A stretch of DNA of 64,000 nt, taken from assembly GCA_949987565.1 (NCBI GenBank), contig OX465114.1:3252832-3316831 (forward strand). The letters run 5' to 3'. A program made the translations under genes and the position numbers. The stretch is from Luidia sarsii (lineage: Eukaryota > Echinodermata > Asteroidea > Paxillosida > Luidiidae). How positions within the stretch are numbered: position 1 is the first letter of the stretch; each line of letters starts with the position of its first letter. A model generated the notes under the pieces. That model did no database searches and had not been told where the DNA came from. It worked only from the letters and a program-made list of their open reading frames with translations. This document shows positions 43,098 through 54,020 of the stretch, piece by piece.

Positions 43098-44830
43098 TTA
43101 ACATGCCCAACAGTGTAACCAGCTATGTTCATTTTCAATGAATTGGGCCCATGGTACGCGCGACTACGATTATTTTATTGCGGGGAAAAAATACAACAAT
43201 ACATTGCTGCGGGGGATATAACATAAAATAATGGCCAGTATGTTCATCAGTCGTGAGCACTAGTATTAGAATTACGATTAGGCCTACACGTGTTTGAAGG
43301 CTAGCTCCGATCCGGCTAGCTTCGGCTAGCTTCGGCTGGCTTCGGCTGGCTTCGGCCACCTCCGGGTTTTACCATAGTTTTAAATACCGACACCCAATTA
43401 ATATTAGAAAGAAATGTAATATCAAATACCAAAATTATGACTATAATGTGATATATGGTACCTTTAGAGACACACGACATGGTAGACATCTGTGTCTCCC
43501 TAATGTCCCAACTCCCTTATAAAAACATCATTTTATTGTCCATATTTTTAGACTAGTAGCTAGGGCTCTCAAAAGAACAGTGTGAATTGGTTTGACGGCG
43601 ATGTTTCAAGAAGTAGGGAAGTAAAGTTTGCGCACAACCTTGGGAATGTCTCCCTATAACATACCATTCAGGTTAGATATTATTACTGTAAACTATTTTT
43701 TTTCGTGAAATGTCACTTGTTTGTTTGTTGGGGTGTTTGTTTGTTTGTTTGTTTGAGAACTTAAGCACAAAAAAGCTCAGCCTATGCTTTAATTGTTGAT
43801 TGAATGTTGGGACTCTCTGCAGTACCAATACGGGTGATTAACAATAGTGCGCCCTCAAGCGTCAGGAAAGGGTCAACAGATTGGCCAACTCCTTGCAAAC
43901 CCTTGAGGGCGCTCTATTGTAAATACAGTCTCGATCGGTACTAATTCGCCTTACAAATTATGTTTTGCCTGACATGATTTTCCCCTCACCAGACTTACGT
44001 TATATTTTCAGTAGACAGGTTATCAATACTAATTAATTTTACTTACCATTTTGGCTCAACCTTGGGATGGGAACGGCACTTGCATGAGCATACAATAGTC
44101 CTATGCTTAGCAGATGAAATCTGTCAAAAAAACAGTCTTCTTAGTAAAAAAAAAATCATAACAATCTTGGTCTAATAATAAAGCTCTATGGGTCTAATCT
44201 TACTATGATAGGCCTACATACGCCATGCCATATAATTGTATGCTTGTTGACATGTATTCATCTGTTTTTATCAAAAACAATGCAAAGTCATCGGCACAGC
44301 TCCTGGGCCCTTTTCCAAAACTCGGCTTTGGCTCAGGCTCCGGCTTTGTCTTTCATTCATTCATTCATTCATTCATTCATTCATTTATTTCTCAGGTAGT
44401 TACAGGCACAAGCACGAAATCCAAAAGCAACAAACAGCAGAAACAGATAGAGACATGAATACAACCAAACAGTCTGAAAACACCCCTGACGGATTGCCTA
44501 AAAGCGAACTAAATCACTGTCTACAGGCTCCCCTAAAACACGGGAGGCCTTTGACTTCGTATTTGATTGTTACACTGCATTTTGAAAAAAAGAATCTGAT
44601 GCTGATCAGTTCAAAAAGAAAATGCAAAAAAAAAACCCAAGCAGCTTTTGGATAACAGAGACGAAGCCGGAGCCGAAGCCCAAGCCTGGATTTGGAAAAA
44701 GGGCCCTGTTATACTAACAAAATCTAGTGTAGATTTTGTGTCGTAAATCTAGTGTAAAGAAGCATAATTGCCATTCAGTAAGCAGATGTATATTCAGCTT
44801 GCAATTCCCAGAGGTCGTTCTTGCCGATGT
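43098..44830. other. Intergenic stretch
   Basis: Contains four to five ggcttcggctagc units at 43315-43362, an 80-bp fold-back at 43841-43920, and an (attc)n microsatellite at 44352-44392. No gene is recognised. Confidence 0.5.
43841..43920. repeat. 80-bp fold-back element
   Basis: acaatagtgcgccctcaag at the left end and cttgagggcgctctattgt at the right end are inverted with one mismatch. Confidence 0.8.
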
Positions 44831-45426
44831 TAATGCATTATTCATGAACGCACTCTGATTGGCCAATGCATACTGACCATACATGAATATTCATCAATAT
44901 TCATAAGTAGGAACAGCCCGGATCCGGCAGAATAACCTTTCGGGCAAGAAAGGCGGCATGAGTTGGCCAATCAGAGTAAGGGACCACCAGAATAGCATTT
45001 TGCTGGAAGAATTGCTGTTACCGGCTGAATTACAACCTGTATATATGTTACAAAAACATATAAGGCTGTGTCCGAATATATTGGCTGCGGCTTGAAGTTG
45101 CATGCAATCCTATGGGAACTGGCTGAGAGCCACTTGTTGACGACTTCCATAGACTCGTGTGTACTTTCAAGCCATAGCCCAATGAATTCAGAGGCAGCCT
45201 AATTATACATTATTTGCATTGTAGCCTACTCTGTGGAGTAATGTTTTCTCAAACTTTGAATTACTGTAGTGTAATGTACATTATTGGCTACATGTACATT
45301 GCACGATGTGATACTCCTTATTCTATTGCATTGTGTGTAAGTTGTAACCATAGTGCATGGTGTAACTGAACATGAGCTAACATCGAACACATTAAAGAAG
45401 GAATTTGGCATTAGTAGTAGGCCTTA

Positions 45427-45900
45427 CACTATGAACATCTAAACCATGAAAAAGGGGTGAAAATGTCATTTCGGCATGAAACTAAAAAGTCACTATGATT
45501 TCACGGTGCATTTTACAGTGAAGTCAACGTGAAAATAATCGCTTCTCTGACCTGATAAGGACATCTCCAGGTCACTAAAGAGACCGTGAAAAAACGTGAA
45601 TATCTAGGGTGGCAAGCTCCAGCCTTGGGGGATGGCTAATTCAATTACCAGTAGGGACCATTAGCCCCAAAAGAGGTACTGTATTGTGTCCTTGTACTGT
45701 ACCTGTCACTTCCAGATACTTCTAAATTGCCTCTAGCCATTTACCACCAAGAATGTGGCCTTGGAGACCACTGGTGGAAACACCTTGAAAATGACTTGGC
45801 TAACTGTGTGCCATGAAATAGGGGTGAAAACACGGTGAATTTTCTTTTCACGGCTAAATGACATTTTCACCCCATTTTCATCGTTTAGATGTTCATAGTG
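45427..45900. mobile_element. CACTATGAACATC MITE, copy 2, with 16-bp flanking direct repeat
   Basis: The 474-bp element with inverted ends is flanked on the left (45411-45426) and right (45901-45916) by the identical 16 bases ttagtagtaggcctta. Confidence 0.88.
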
Positions 45901-45949
45901 TTAGTAGTAGGCCTTATCCTCCCGAAGCGGTAGAGACAGAAAAGCTAAA

Positions 45950-46149
45950 NNNNNNNNNNNNNNNNNNNNNNNNNNNNNNNNNNNNNNNNNNNNNNNNNNN
46001 NNNNNNNNNNNNNNNNNNNNNNNNNNNNNNNNNNNNNNNNNNNNNNNNNNNNNNNNNNNNNNNNNNNNNNNNNNNNNNNNNNNNNNNNNNNNNNNNNNNN
46101 NNNNNNNNNNNNNNNNNNNNNNNNNNNNNNNNNNNNNNNNNNNNNNNNN
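45950..46149. other. Assembly gap (200 N)
   Basis: Exactly 200 unresolved bases, a conventional scaffold gap size, so the true distance is unknown. Reading frames drawn across it are meaningless. Confidence 1.
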
Positions 46150-46337
46150 TTCGGCATAAAGTCCCTATTAGAGGAATATACAGCACAATCAACAATGAAC
46201 TTGCTAGACGCTCGAAGAAAAAAAACGCATGAAAATCCAGACCTCAACACATTTTTTTTGTACACTAACATTAACCTGAAACAGGGTTCCCCTGAAAGTT
46301 TATAAGTCTGCGGTGGCAACTGATAATATCCTCAATA

Positions 46338-47135
46338 AACACTACGAACATCTAAACGGTGAAAATGGGGTGAATATGTCATTTAGCCATGGAAAGAAAG
46401 TTCACCGTGATTTCATCCCTATTTCATGGCACACAGTTAGCCAAGTCATTTTCAAGATGTTTTCACCAGTGGTAAGCTCCAAGGCCACATTCCTGGTGGT
46501 AAATGGCTAGAGGCAATTTAGAATTATCTGGGAGTGACAGGTACAAGGACACCATACAGTACCTCTAACTGTGTGCCATGAAATGTGACCCGGCACAGCA
46601 TAATGAGGAATAACCCCGAATTTTGAGATTTTGAGATTTTCTAATGATGTGAAAGAGTATACCATTAGCTTTCAAATGATATCAAAATTATTTCTGTGTG
46701 AACTTTGTTGCAAATAGTACAAGGGGACTTCGCTCGTTCGTTTGGTACTAGACACAATATAGCAGCACCAGTCTAACTCCTCGAAAGCAGCCATTCAAAA
46801 AGGCAGGAACTTGACATTTTCATGAGAACAGTACACAAACACTCCCCCAAAATCATTGTTTTTTTTACATTTAGAGACGGATTTCGGAAAAATCCTTTGG
46901 ACATAATATCCTCCAATACATTGACTTTAATACAAAAAAAATACAATTGATTTTTTATCAAATTGAGAAGATACTTTGACTTCAGGCGTTGTTTACTCGA
47001 ATAGTGTTTTAGTGGGATATTCCTCATGTCGCTGTGCCGGGTCACAAATAGGGGTGAAAACACGGTGAATTTTCTTTTCACGGCTTAGAATGACATTGTC
47101 ACCCCATTCTCACCGTTTAGATGTTCATGGTGGTG
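46338..47135. mobile_element. CACTATGAACATC MITE, copy 3, interrupted
   Basis: Left part at 46338-46583 and right part at 47047-47135. The uninterrupted sequence is seen in copy 2 (gccatgaaataggggtgaaa). Confidence 0.75.
46584..47046. mobile_element. MITE with TGTGACCCGGCACAGC ends
   Basis: 463 bp. tgtgacccggcacagcataa faces cgctgtgccgggtcaca, and the inverted homology extends to about 32 bp (atgaggaata). It is inserted in the copy 3 MITE with a short AA-type duplication. Confidence 0.85.
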
Positions 47136-47162
47136 GCTGTCCACGCAGCATTGCTGCCTCAC

Positions 47163-47378
47163 CTGACGGTGTGCGGCATGTTCGTGCAGAACAGCTCCTG
47201 AAGGGACGAGAGCTCCGAGGGCCGGTAGTAGTCGAAGAACGGGTCGGTGCATTCGGCGGCCAGGCTGGCCCGCAGGAGGAGGGGCTGGTGGCCGGGGGGC
47301 GAGCCGGCCGACTTCTCCACTTCGCCGCGGGGGAGGGGCAGGGCCTGGATGGTGCCAAAGTCAAACCTCTGGGTGCAA
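47163..47378 (-). CDS. FIG4: FIG4 exon m (last one recognised)
   Basis: 216 nt. It ends with FFDYYRPSELSSLQELFCTN, matching [21 protein letters not shown] of FIG4. The first half, TIQALPLPRGEVEKSAG, is diverged and GC-rich. The acceptor ctcaag was chosen because it restores phase. The exon ends AG|gtgagg (phase 2), so at least one further exon is expected downstream, but none was recognised. Confidence 0.85.
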
Positions 47379-47489
47379 CTTGAGGGTTGGGGGGGAAAAA
47401 AGATGAAAGAAATTATTAGCTGGCCAAGATGTTTTTTATGATTCAAGATTATATAATAACATGGGGAAATAGGCAAGTTGTTTGGTACC

Positions 47490-48290
47490 CAGTTCACTTT
47501 GTACCCAATTCACTTTGTACCCAATTCACTTTGTACCCAATTTACTTTGTACCCAATTCACTTTGTACCCAATTCACTTCGTACCTAAGTCACTTTGCAC
47601 CCAAGTCACTTTGTAAACAAGTCACTTTGTACCAAAGTCACTTTGTACCAAAGTCACTTTGTACCAAAGTCACTTTGTACCAAAGTCACTTTGTACCAAA
47701 GTCACTTTGTACCAAAGTCACTTTGTACCCAAATCACTTTGTACTCAAGTAAATTTGTACCGAGTCACTTTGTACCCAGGTCATGTTGTACCCAGTCACT
47801 TCGTACACAAATCATTTTGTACCCAAGTCACTTTGTACCCAAGTCACTTTGTACACAAGTCACTTCATACCCAGGTCACTTTGTACCCAAGTCACTTTGT
47901 ACCCAAGTCACTTTGTACCCAAGTCACTTTGTACACAAGTCACTTCATACACAGGTCACTTTGTACCCAAGTCACTTTGTACCCAAGTCACTTTGTACCC
48001 AGGTCACTTCGTACCAAGGTCGCTTCAGACCCAGGTCACTTTGTACCCAAGTCACTTTGTACCCAAGTCACTTTGTACCCAAGTCACTTTGTACCCAGGT
48101 CACTTTGTACCAAGGTCGCTTCAGACCCAGGTCACTTTGTACCCAAGTCACATAGTACCCAAGTCACTTTGTACCCAGGTCACTTTGTACCAAGGTCGCT
48201 TCAGACCCAGGTCACTTTGTACCCAAGTCACATAGTACCCAAGGCACTTTGTTCTTAAGTCAATGTGTACCAAGTCACTTGGTGTCCAAG
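47490..48290. repeat. FIG4: 16-bp minisatellite aagtcactttgtaccc in FIG4 intron
   Basis: About 50 units with variants (ggtcgcttcagaccc, aattcactttgtacc) between exons l and m. Long open frames here are by-products of the repeat. Confidence 0.93.
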
Positions 48291-48355
48291 TCACAAGTTA
48301 CTTATTTAAAGGGCTAATGAAGGACTGCCAATTAAAAAAAGGAGACTGAGTTCAC

Positions 48356-48494
48356 CTCTTGGTGGTCGTTATGATCCCAGCAGCCTCGCTGTGATGCAGG
48401 TAGTAGTCTGTGGGCAGATCCCAGAGGCTGGGCCCACAGGGGCTGGGCCTGAACAGCCCCAGGAACAGGTTGATGGCACTCTGCTTGTCATTAT
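48356..48494 (-). CDS. FIG4: FIG4 exon l
   Basis: 139 nt. It encodes DNDKQSAINLFLGLFRP and SLWDLPTDYYLHH, matching INLFLGVFHP...HLWELPTDFYLHH. The acceptor cacccag lies at the end of a polypyrimidine stretch of nearly 600 nt on the transcript strand. It ends in phase 2. Confidence 0.96.
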
Positions 48495-48504
48495 CTGGGT
48501 GAGG

Positions 48505-49090
48505 GGCGGAAGGGAGAGCATGAAGGGATGAGAGAAGGAGAGGGGAGAGGGGGGAGAGAGGGAGAAGGGGAACGGGGGAGAGAGGGAGAGAGGGAGAGGA
48601 GAAAGGGGGAGAGGGGATGGGGAGGGAGAGAGGGATAGAGGGGAGAAAGGGGAGAGAGGGAGGGGAGAGAGGAGAGGGGTGAGGTGATAGGGGAGTGGGG
48701 AGAGGGAGAGGGGAGGGTGAGGGGTGAGGGGTGAGGGGAGAGGAAATAGGGGAGGTGGAGAGGGGAGAGGAGGTGAGGGGCGGAAGGGAGGGACGAGAAA
48801 AGGAGAGGGGAGAGGGGAGAGGGGAGAGAGGAGAGGGGAGAGGGGAGAGGGGAGAGGGAGGGGGGAGAAGGGGAGGGGAGAGGGCAGAAGGGGTAGAAGG
48901 GGAAGAGTGGGAGGGGAGAGGGGATAAGGGGAGAGGGGAGAGGGGAGAGGGGAGAGGGGAGAAGGGGAGAGGGGAGAGGGGAGAGGGGAGAGGGGAGGGG
49001 GAGAGGGGAAAGGGGAGGGGGAGAGGGGAGAGGGGAGAGGGGAGAGAGGGAGGGGAGAGGGGAGAAGGGGAGAGGGGAGAGGGGAAGGAG
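48505..49090. repeat. FIG4: Polypurine (gagagggga)n tract in FIG4 intron
   Basis: Nearly 600 bp of almost pure A/G on the plus strand, hence C/U on the transcript. It ends about ten bases upstream of the exon l acceptor. Reading frames in it are artefacts. Confidence 0.95.
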
Positions 49091-49251
49091 AAGGCGAGGC
49101 AACAAGCACAGACAGGCTTCAACAACATGTAAGGGCTCCTTTTCATTCTACCCAAAAGTTACCGGCACTTTTCAGAGCCAAACTTAATTACATGGTGTCA
49201 TAGCAAAACCTTCAACTCGACATATACGATGCTGTCTTTTTGATTGGGTAC

Positions 49252-49418
49252 CTGAGAACGTGTTGCTGTAGTAGCGGGAGAGCGTCTGCTTGATGTCCCT
49301 GGAGTGGCTGGTCCACGGGGACAGTTTGCGGTAGGTGCGGATGCTGTGAACCAGCTGGGAGCCCCCGTACTGCAGGGCCAGTGTGTCCCCCATGTCCTCA
49401 AACAGGTCCTCCAGCATC
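49252..49418 (-). CDS. FIG4: FIG4 exon k
   Basis: 167 nt. It encodes [20 protein letters not shown], then [13 protein letters not shown] and [12 protein letters not shown], closely matching human [20 protein letters not shown] and [13 protein letters not shown]. It ends in phase 1 at a gtaccc donor. About 70 nt of polypyrimidine (transcript sense) precede the acceptor. Confidence 0.97.
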
Positions 49419-49554
49419 CTACGGGAGGAGGGGGAGGAGGAGGGGGAGGGGAGGAGGGGGAGAAGGGGGAGGAGGGGGAGGAGAGACGACATCTCTGAGC
49501 TGAGTGAGTGGGCGATGTCTGGACAGCATGGCTGACCACTGACTGCCAACCTGA

Positions 49555-50135
49555 TCGCCTGACCTCATCTGTGACCTGACCTCATATGTGACCTGACCTC
49601 ATCTGTGACCTGACCTCACCTGCAACCTGACCCCATCTGCGACCCGACCTTATCTGTGACCTGACCTCATCGGTGACCTGACCTCATCTGTGACCTGACC
49701 TCATCTGTGACCTGACCTCATCTGTAACCTGACCTCATCTGCGACCCGACCTCATGTGACCTGCAAAGGAACCCATGACATGACCTTTCCTCACTTGACC
49801 TTACCATACCTCTCTGACCTGTCCTTTCTTCACTTGACCTTAACATTACTCTGACCTGACCTTGCTTCACTTGACCTGACCTTTCCTCACTTGACCTTAA
49901 CATTAGTTCTCTGACCTGACCTTGCCTCACTTGATCTGACCTTAGTTCTCTGACCTGACCTTGCCTCTCTGACCTGACCTTGCCTCACTTACTTGACCAG
50001 ACCTTAGTTATCTGACCTGAACATGCCTCTCTAACCTGACCTTGCCTCTCTGACCCGACCTTTGCTTCACTTGACCTGAACATGCCTCTCTGACCTGACC
50101 TTCAGCATCATTGAACCTAACCTGAAATGCAATAA
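49555..50135. repeat. FIG4: ctgacctgacctcatctgtga minisatellite in FIG4 intron
   Basis: Degenerate units of 10-21 bp between exons j and k. A related tract lies at 54330-54725 between exons f and g. Confidence 0.88.
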
Positions 50136-50248
50136 GTGGCCTGACCCCTTCTGAACCGAGCGACCTGAGCTGAACGTAAGTATTCCTCCATGAGAACTGG
50201 ACACACACACAAAAAGGACCACGGCTGAAATACAAACTAAGGCCTCAC

Positions 50249-50307
50249 CTGACGGCATCCGTGTCAAATTCCAGGGACGGGCTATCCAACACCCCAAGGC
50301 AGTACAG
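50249..50307 (-). CDS. FIG4: FIG4 exon j
   Basis: 59-nt exon encoding [20 protein letters not shown], matching [20 protein letters not shown]. The acceptor is ctttcag and the donor is gtgagg. It ends in phase 2. It has no in-frame start and is too short to stand alone as a reading frame. Confidence 0.95.
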
Positions 50308-50534
50308 CTGAAAGAACAGAGCACAAGCAATGAGGTTATGCACAGACTGCAGGCAGGGCACACCGGCAAGCATCTTGCTAGGACTAGGACCCGTCTCTGA
50401 AAAATAAAATCACCTGAGACTTGGTGAATGAACCCTCTCAGACTGGAATGTCAAGAAGATGGAGACAAACTTTTATCAACTTCTTTGTTTCATCTTCCCT
50501 GTGCCTTTTTCCTTTGATTTCCTACCTCCCTCTT

Positions 50535-51275
50535 GTCCCTTTGATCCTCCCCACCCTTTTGTTTGTTTTCCCTTTGATCCTCCCCACCCTTTTGTTTGTT
50601 TTCCCTTTGATCCTCCCCACCCTTTTGTTTGTTTTCCCTTTGATCCTCCCCACCCTTTTGTTTTCCCTTTGATCCTCCCCACCATTTTGTTTTCCCTTTG
50701 ATCCTTCCCACCCTTTTGTTTGTTTCCCTTTGATCCTCCCCACCCTTTTGTTTGTTTTCCCTTTGATCCTCCCCACCCTTTTGTTTTCCCTTTGATCCTC
50801 CCCACCCTTTTGTTTTCCCTTTGATCCTCCCCACCATTTTGTTTTCATTTTGATCCTCCCCACCCTTGTTTGTTTTCCCTTTGATCCTCCCCACCCTTGT
50901 TTGTTTTCCCTTTGATCCTCCCCACCCTTTTGTTTTCCCTTTGATCCTCCCCACCCTTTTGTTTGTTTCCCTTTGATCCTCCCCACCCTTGTTTGTTTCC
51001 CTTTGATCCTCCCCACCCTTTTGTTTGTTTTCCCTTTGATCCTCCCCACCCTTTTGTTTGTTTTCCCTTTGATCCTCCCCACCCTTTTGTTTGTTTTCCC
51101 TTTGATCCTCCCCACCCTTTTGTTTGTTTTCCCTTTGATCCTCCCCACCCTTTTGTTTGTTTTCCCTTTGATCCTCCCCACCCTTGTTTGTTTTCCCTTT
51201 GATCCTCCCCACCCTTTTGTTTGTTTTCCCTTTGATCCTCCCCACCCTTTTATTTGTTTTCCCTTTGATATCCCC
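50535..51275. repeat. FIG4: 33-bp minisatellite in FIG4 intron
   Basis: About 23 units of ttttgtttgttttccctttg plus atcctccccaccc, shortened to 25-29 bp in some. It lies between exons i and j. Frames such as WGGSKGKQTKG are by-products. Confidence 0.93.
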
Positions 51276-51375
51276 TCCCTCGGTGTACATCTGCATCCCA
51301 CTCCCTTCCCTTTTGTCCTTCGTCTGTCATTTGTTTGTCAGGGCTTTCCTTCCCCTGACCGTCTGTGTATGACTT

Positions 51376-51625
51376 TGCCTTTGAGAAAGGTCCTGCTAGG
51401 ATCGAAACGTCAGGCCCTCTAACTTTTTGTTTATACAAAAAAGCATTATGAAAATTAGGAAATTAAGGAAATCAAACATTTATCAACAGAATTTGAAATA
51501 AAGTGATATACGAAAATGTTGCAAACTGCTTCCTAACTAAAATTACAAAAATGCAAATCTCAAAATTTAGTGCGCCTGCCTTTGAGAAAGGTCCTGCTAG
51601 GATCGAAATGTCAGGCCCACTAAAC
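51376..51625. repeat. FIG4: GAAACGTC motif copies in FIG4 intron
   Basis: gagaaaggtcctgctaggat followed by cgaaacgtcaggcc occurs at 51380 and 51582, the second within 30 bases of exon i. Confidence 0.75.
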
Positions 51626-51643
51626 TCATTTGATGCTTCATAC

Positions 51644-51779
51644 CTGGTGGCCAAAGGCGTACTTGCCGATGACAAACTGGGCCGTGTTGGTCCGATCCAA
51701 GCAGTCTACACAGTTGGTCCTGGCCGTCCCCATCTGCTTGATCAGCGTGAAGAACTCGCCGGCATCGTGGGAGACACAT
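51644..51779 (-). CDS. FIG4: FIG4 exon i, catalytic CX5R exon
   Basis: 136 nt. It carries [20 protein letters not shown], the SAC phosphatase P-loop. C and R of the CX5R motif (C-VDCLD-R) are both present, so the active site looks intact. Upstream residues ([10 protein letters not shown]) differ from the usual GILRTN context. The acceptor is ctattccag and the donor is gtatga. Confidence 0.97.
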
Positions 51780-51814
51780 CTGGAATAGGAACGTGAAGAC
51801 GGGGTTTGGGTCTG

Positions 51815-52790
51815 GTTGGCATAGGTTGGGTTATGTTGGGTTGGGTTGGGTTGGGTTGGGTAGGGTTGGCATAGGTTGGGTTGGTTTGGTTGGGTTGGGT
51901 TGGGTTGGCATAGGTTTGGTTGGGTTTGGTTGGGTTGGGTTGGCATAGGTTTGGTTGGGTTGGGTTGGCATAGGTTTGGTTGGGTTGGGTTGGCATTTGT
52001 TGGGTTGGTTTGGTTGGGTTGGGTTGGGTTGGCATGGGTTTGGTTGGGTTGGGTTGGCATAGGTTTGGTTGGGTTGGGTTGGCATAGGTTGGGTTGGGTT
52101 TGGTTGGGTTGGCATAGGTTGGGTTAGGTAGGGTTGGGTTGGGTTGGCATATGTTGGGTTGGTTTGGTTGGGTTGGGTTGGGTTGGCATAGGTTTGGTTG
52201 GGTTTGGATGGGTTGGGTTGGCATAGGTTTGGTTGGGTTGGGTTGGCATAGGATGGGTTGGTTTGGTTGGGTTTGGTTGGGTTGGCATAGGTTGGGTTAG
52301 GTTGGGTTGGGTTGGGTTGGCATAGGTTGGGTCTGGTTTGGTTTGGTTGGGTTGGCATAGGTTGGGTTGGGTTTGGTTGGCCTAGGACGGGTTGGGTTGG
52401 CATAAATTGGATTGGGTTGGGTTGGCCTGGGCTTGCATGGGTTGGGTTTGAGTAGGCTGGGATGGCTTGGGCTAGGTTAGGTTGGGCTGGGTTGGGTTGG
52501 CAGTTGTGATGGGCTAGGTTGGCCTAGATTGGATTAGCCTAGGCTGTCCTAGGTTGGGTTTGGTTGGGTTTGGTTGGGTTTGGTTGGGTTTGGTTGGCCT
52601 AGGTTGGGTTGGGTTTGACTAGGATTAATTGAGTTGGAGTAGTTTGGGATGGCTTGGGCTAGGTTTGGTTTATAGGTTTGGTTAGGTTGGGTTGGGTTGG
52701 GTTGGTTGGGTTGGGTTTTGTTGGTTGGGTTGGGATGGGTTGGGTTGGCCTAGGTTGGGTTGGGTTGGCCTAGGTTGGCCAACTAGTCAA
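51815..52790. repeat. FIG4: (ttggg)n tract, FIG4 intron h-i, first block
   Basis: Pentamer ttggg mixed with ggcataggttt interruptions of about 40-bp periodicity. Confidence 0.93.
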
Positions 52791-52817
52791 ACATAAAAAA
52801 ACATCCTTTTGGGTTTG

Positions 52818-53110
52818 CAGGGTTGGGTTGGGTTAGGTTGGGTTGGGTTGGGTTGGGTTGGGTTAGGTTGGGTTGGGTTGGGTTGGGTTGGGTTGGGCTG
52901 GGCTGGGCTGGGCTGGGTTGGGTTGGGCTGGGTTGGGTTGGGCTGGGCTGGGCTGGGCTGGGCTGGGCTGGGTTGGGTTGGGCTGGGTTGGGTTGGCCTA
53001 GGTTGGCCAACCAGTCAATCATCAAAACCCATCCTTTTGGGTTTGGCAGGGTTGGGTTGGGTTGGTTTGGGTTGGGCTGGGTTAGGTTTGGTTGGTCTAG
53101 GTTGGGTTTG
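52818..53110. repeat. FIG4: (ttggg)n/(ctggg)n tract, FIG4 intron h-i, second block
   Basis: Two sub-blocks separated by aaccagtcaatcatcaaaac, with ctggg variants. It lies 95 bases from exon h. Confidence 0.92.
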
Positions 53111-53206
53111 GTTGGTCTAGGTTGGCCAACTAGCCAATTATCAAAACCCATCCTTGATTTTCCCAAATCCCATCTGACAGATGAGTTCCAGGCAACTGAC
53201 CCTCAC

Positions 53207-53326
53207 CTTGCCTGTGCCCTGACTGGCAGACTGGGCACAATGTCCACACCACTCAGAAATATCCCCGTTTGCCGCACCACCATGTCCGCGATGGAATCCA
53301 GCCGCCGGATGACGTTCAGCTTGGGA
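53207..53326 (-). CDS. FIG4: FIG4 exon h
   Basis: 120 nt. It encodes KLNVIRRLDSIADMVVRQTG, corresponding to the LDRLNVIAESVVKKTGFF helix. The second half is diverged from vertebrate FIG4. The acceptor gggcag and donor gtgagg are phase-compatible on both sides. Confidence 0.88.
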
Positions 53327-53387
53327 CTGCCCGGCAAAGCAAAATAGAGGAAAGGAAAAATTGATAAAGACCACAGCCGTTGAGCAT

Positions 53388-53835
53388 GGTTGGGTTGGGT
53401 TGGGTTGTGTTGGGTTGGGATGGGTTGGGATGGGTTGGGTTGGGTTGGGATGGGTTGGTTGGGATGGGTTGGGTTGGGTTGGGTGGGGTGGGGTGGGTTG
53501 GGTTTGGTTTGGTTGGGTTGGGTTGAGTTGGCCTGGGTTGGGTTGGATTGGGTTGGGTTGGGTTGGGTTGGGTTGGGTTGGGTTGGGTTGGGTTGGGTTG
53601 GGTTGGGTTGGGTTGGGTTGGGTTGGGTTGGGTTGGGTTGGGTTGGGTTGGGTTGGGTTGGGTTGGGATGGGTTGGGTTGGAACAATTGATAAAGACAAC
53701 AGACGTTGAGCATGGTTGGGTTGGGTTGGGTTGGGTTGGGTTGGGTTGGGTTGGGTTGGGTTGGGTTGGGTTGGGTTGGGTTGGGATGGGATGGGTTGGG
53801 ATGGGTTGGGTTGGGATGGGTTGGGTTGGATTGGA
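53388..53835. repeat. FIG4: (ttggg)n tract, FIG4 intron g-h
   Basis: Contains long pure ttgggttgggttgggttggg runs (53540-53665, 53717-53784), duplicated with the intervening aattgataaagacaacagacg. The same aattgataaagacca sequence precedes the first block at 53358. Confidence 0.95.
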
Positions 53836-54020
53836 CTGAACAGTTGGGCCTGGCATTTTGATCCTACGGTAGCAGGTACACAGACTAGGGCTAGACCAAA
53901 GATCTCCACAGACTCTTCATAGGCCACAAATACCAAACAATTTCGCTGCCTTTCAATGTGCTCTGAGCAGATTGTTTGGGTATGGTGAGCCAAAGAGACA
54001 AAACCACTTAAAATCCTCAC

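Noticed and set aside
45858..46319. Frames crossing the run of N
   Set aside because: Artefacts of the assembly gap.
47595..48258. Frames with SHFVPKSLCTQVTLYP repeats
   Set aside because: Product of the 16-bp minisatellite, open in several frames. No homology recognised.
48352..49155. Long proline/serine-rich minus-strand frame and glycine/arginine-rich plus-strand frames
   Set aside because: Low-complexity by-products of the (gagagggga)n tract. Only the 48356-48494 part is coding (FIG4 exon l).
50490..51296. Two 260-residue frames with VGRIKGKTNK or GGEDQRENKQ repeats
   Set aside because: Generated by the 33-bp intronic minisatellite without stop codons. No splice or family support.
51638..53856. 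[11 protein letters not shown] and [10 protein letters not shown] frames
   Set aside because: Translations of (ttggg)n. The only coding parts are FIG4 exons h and i.
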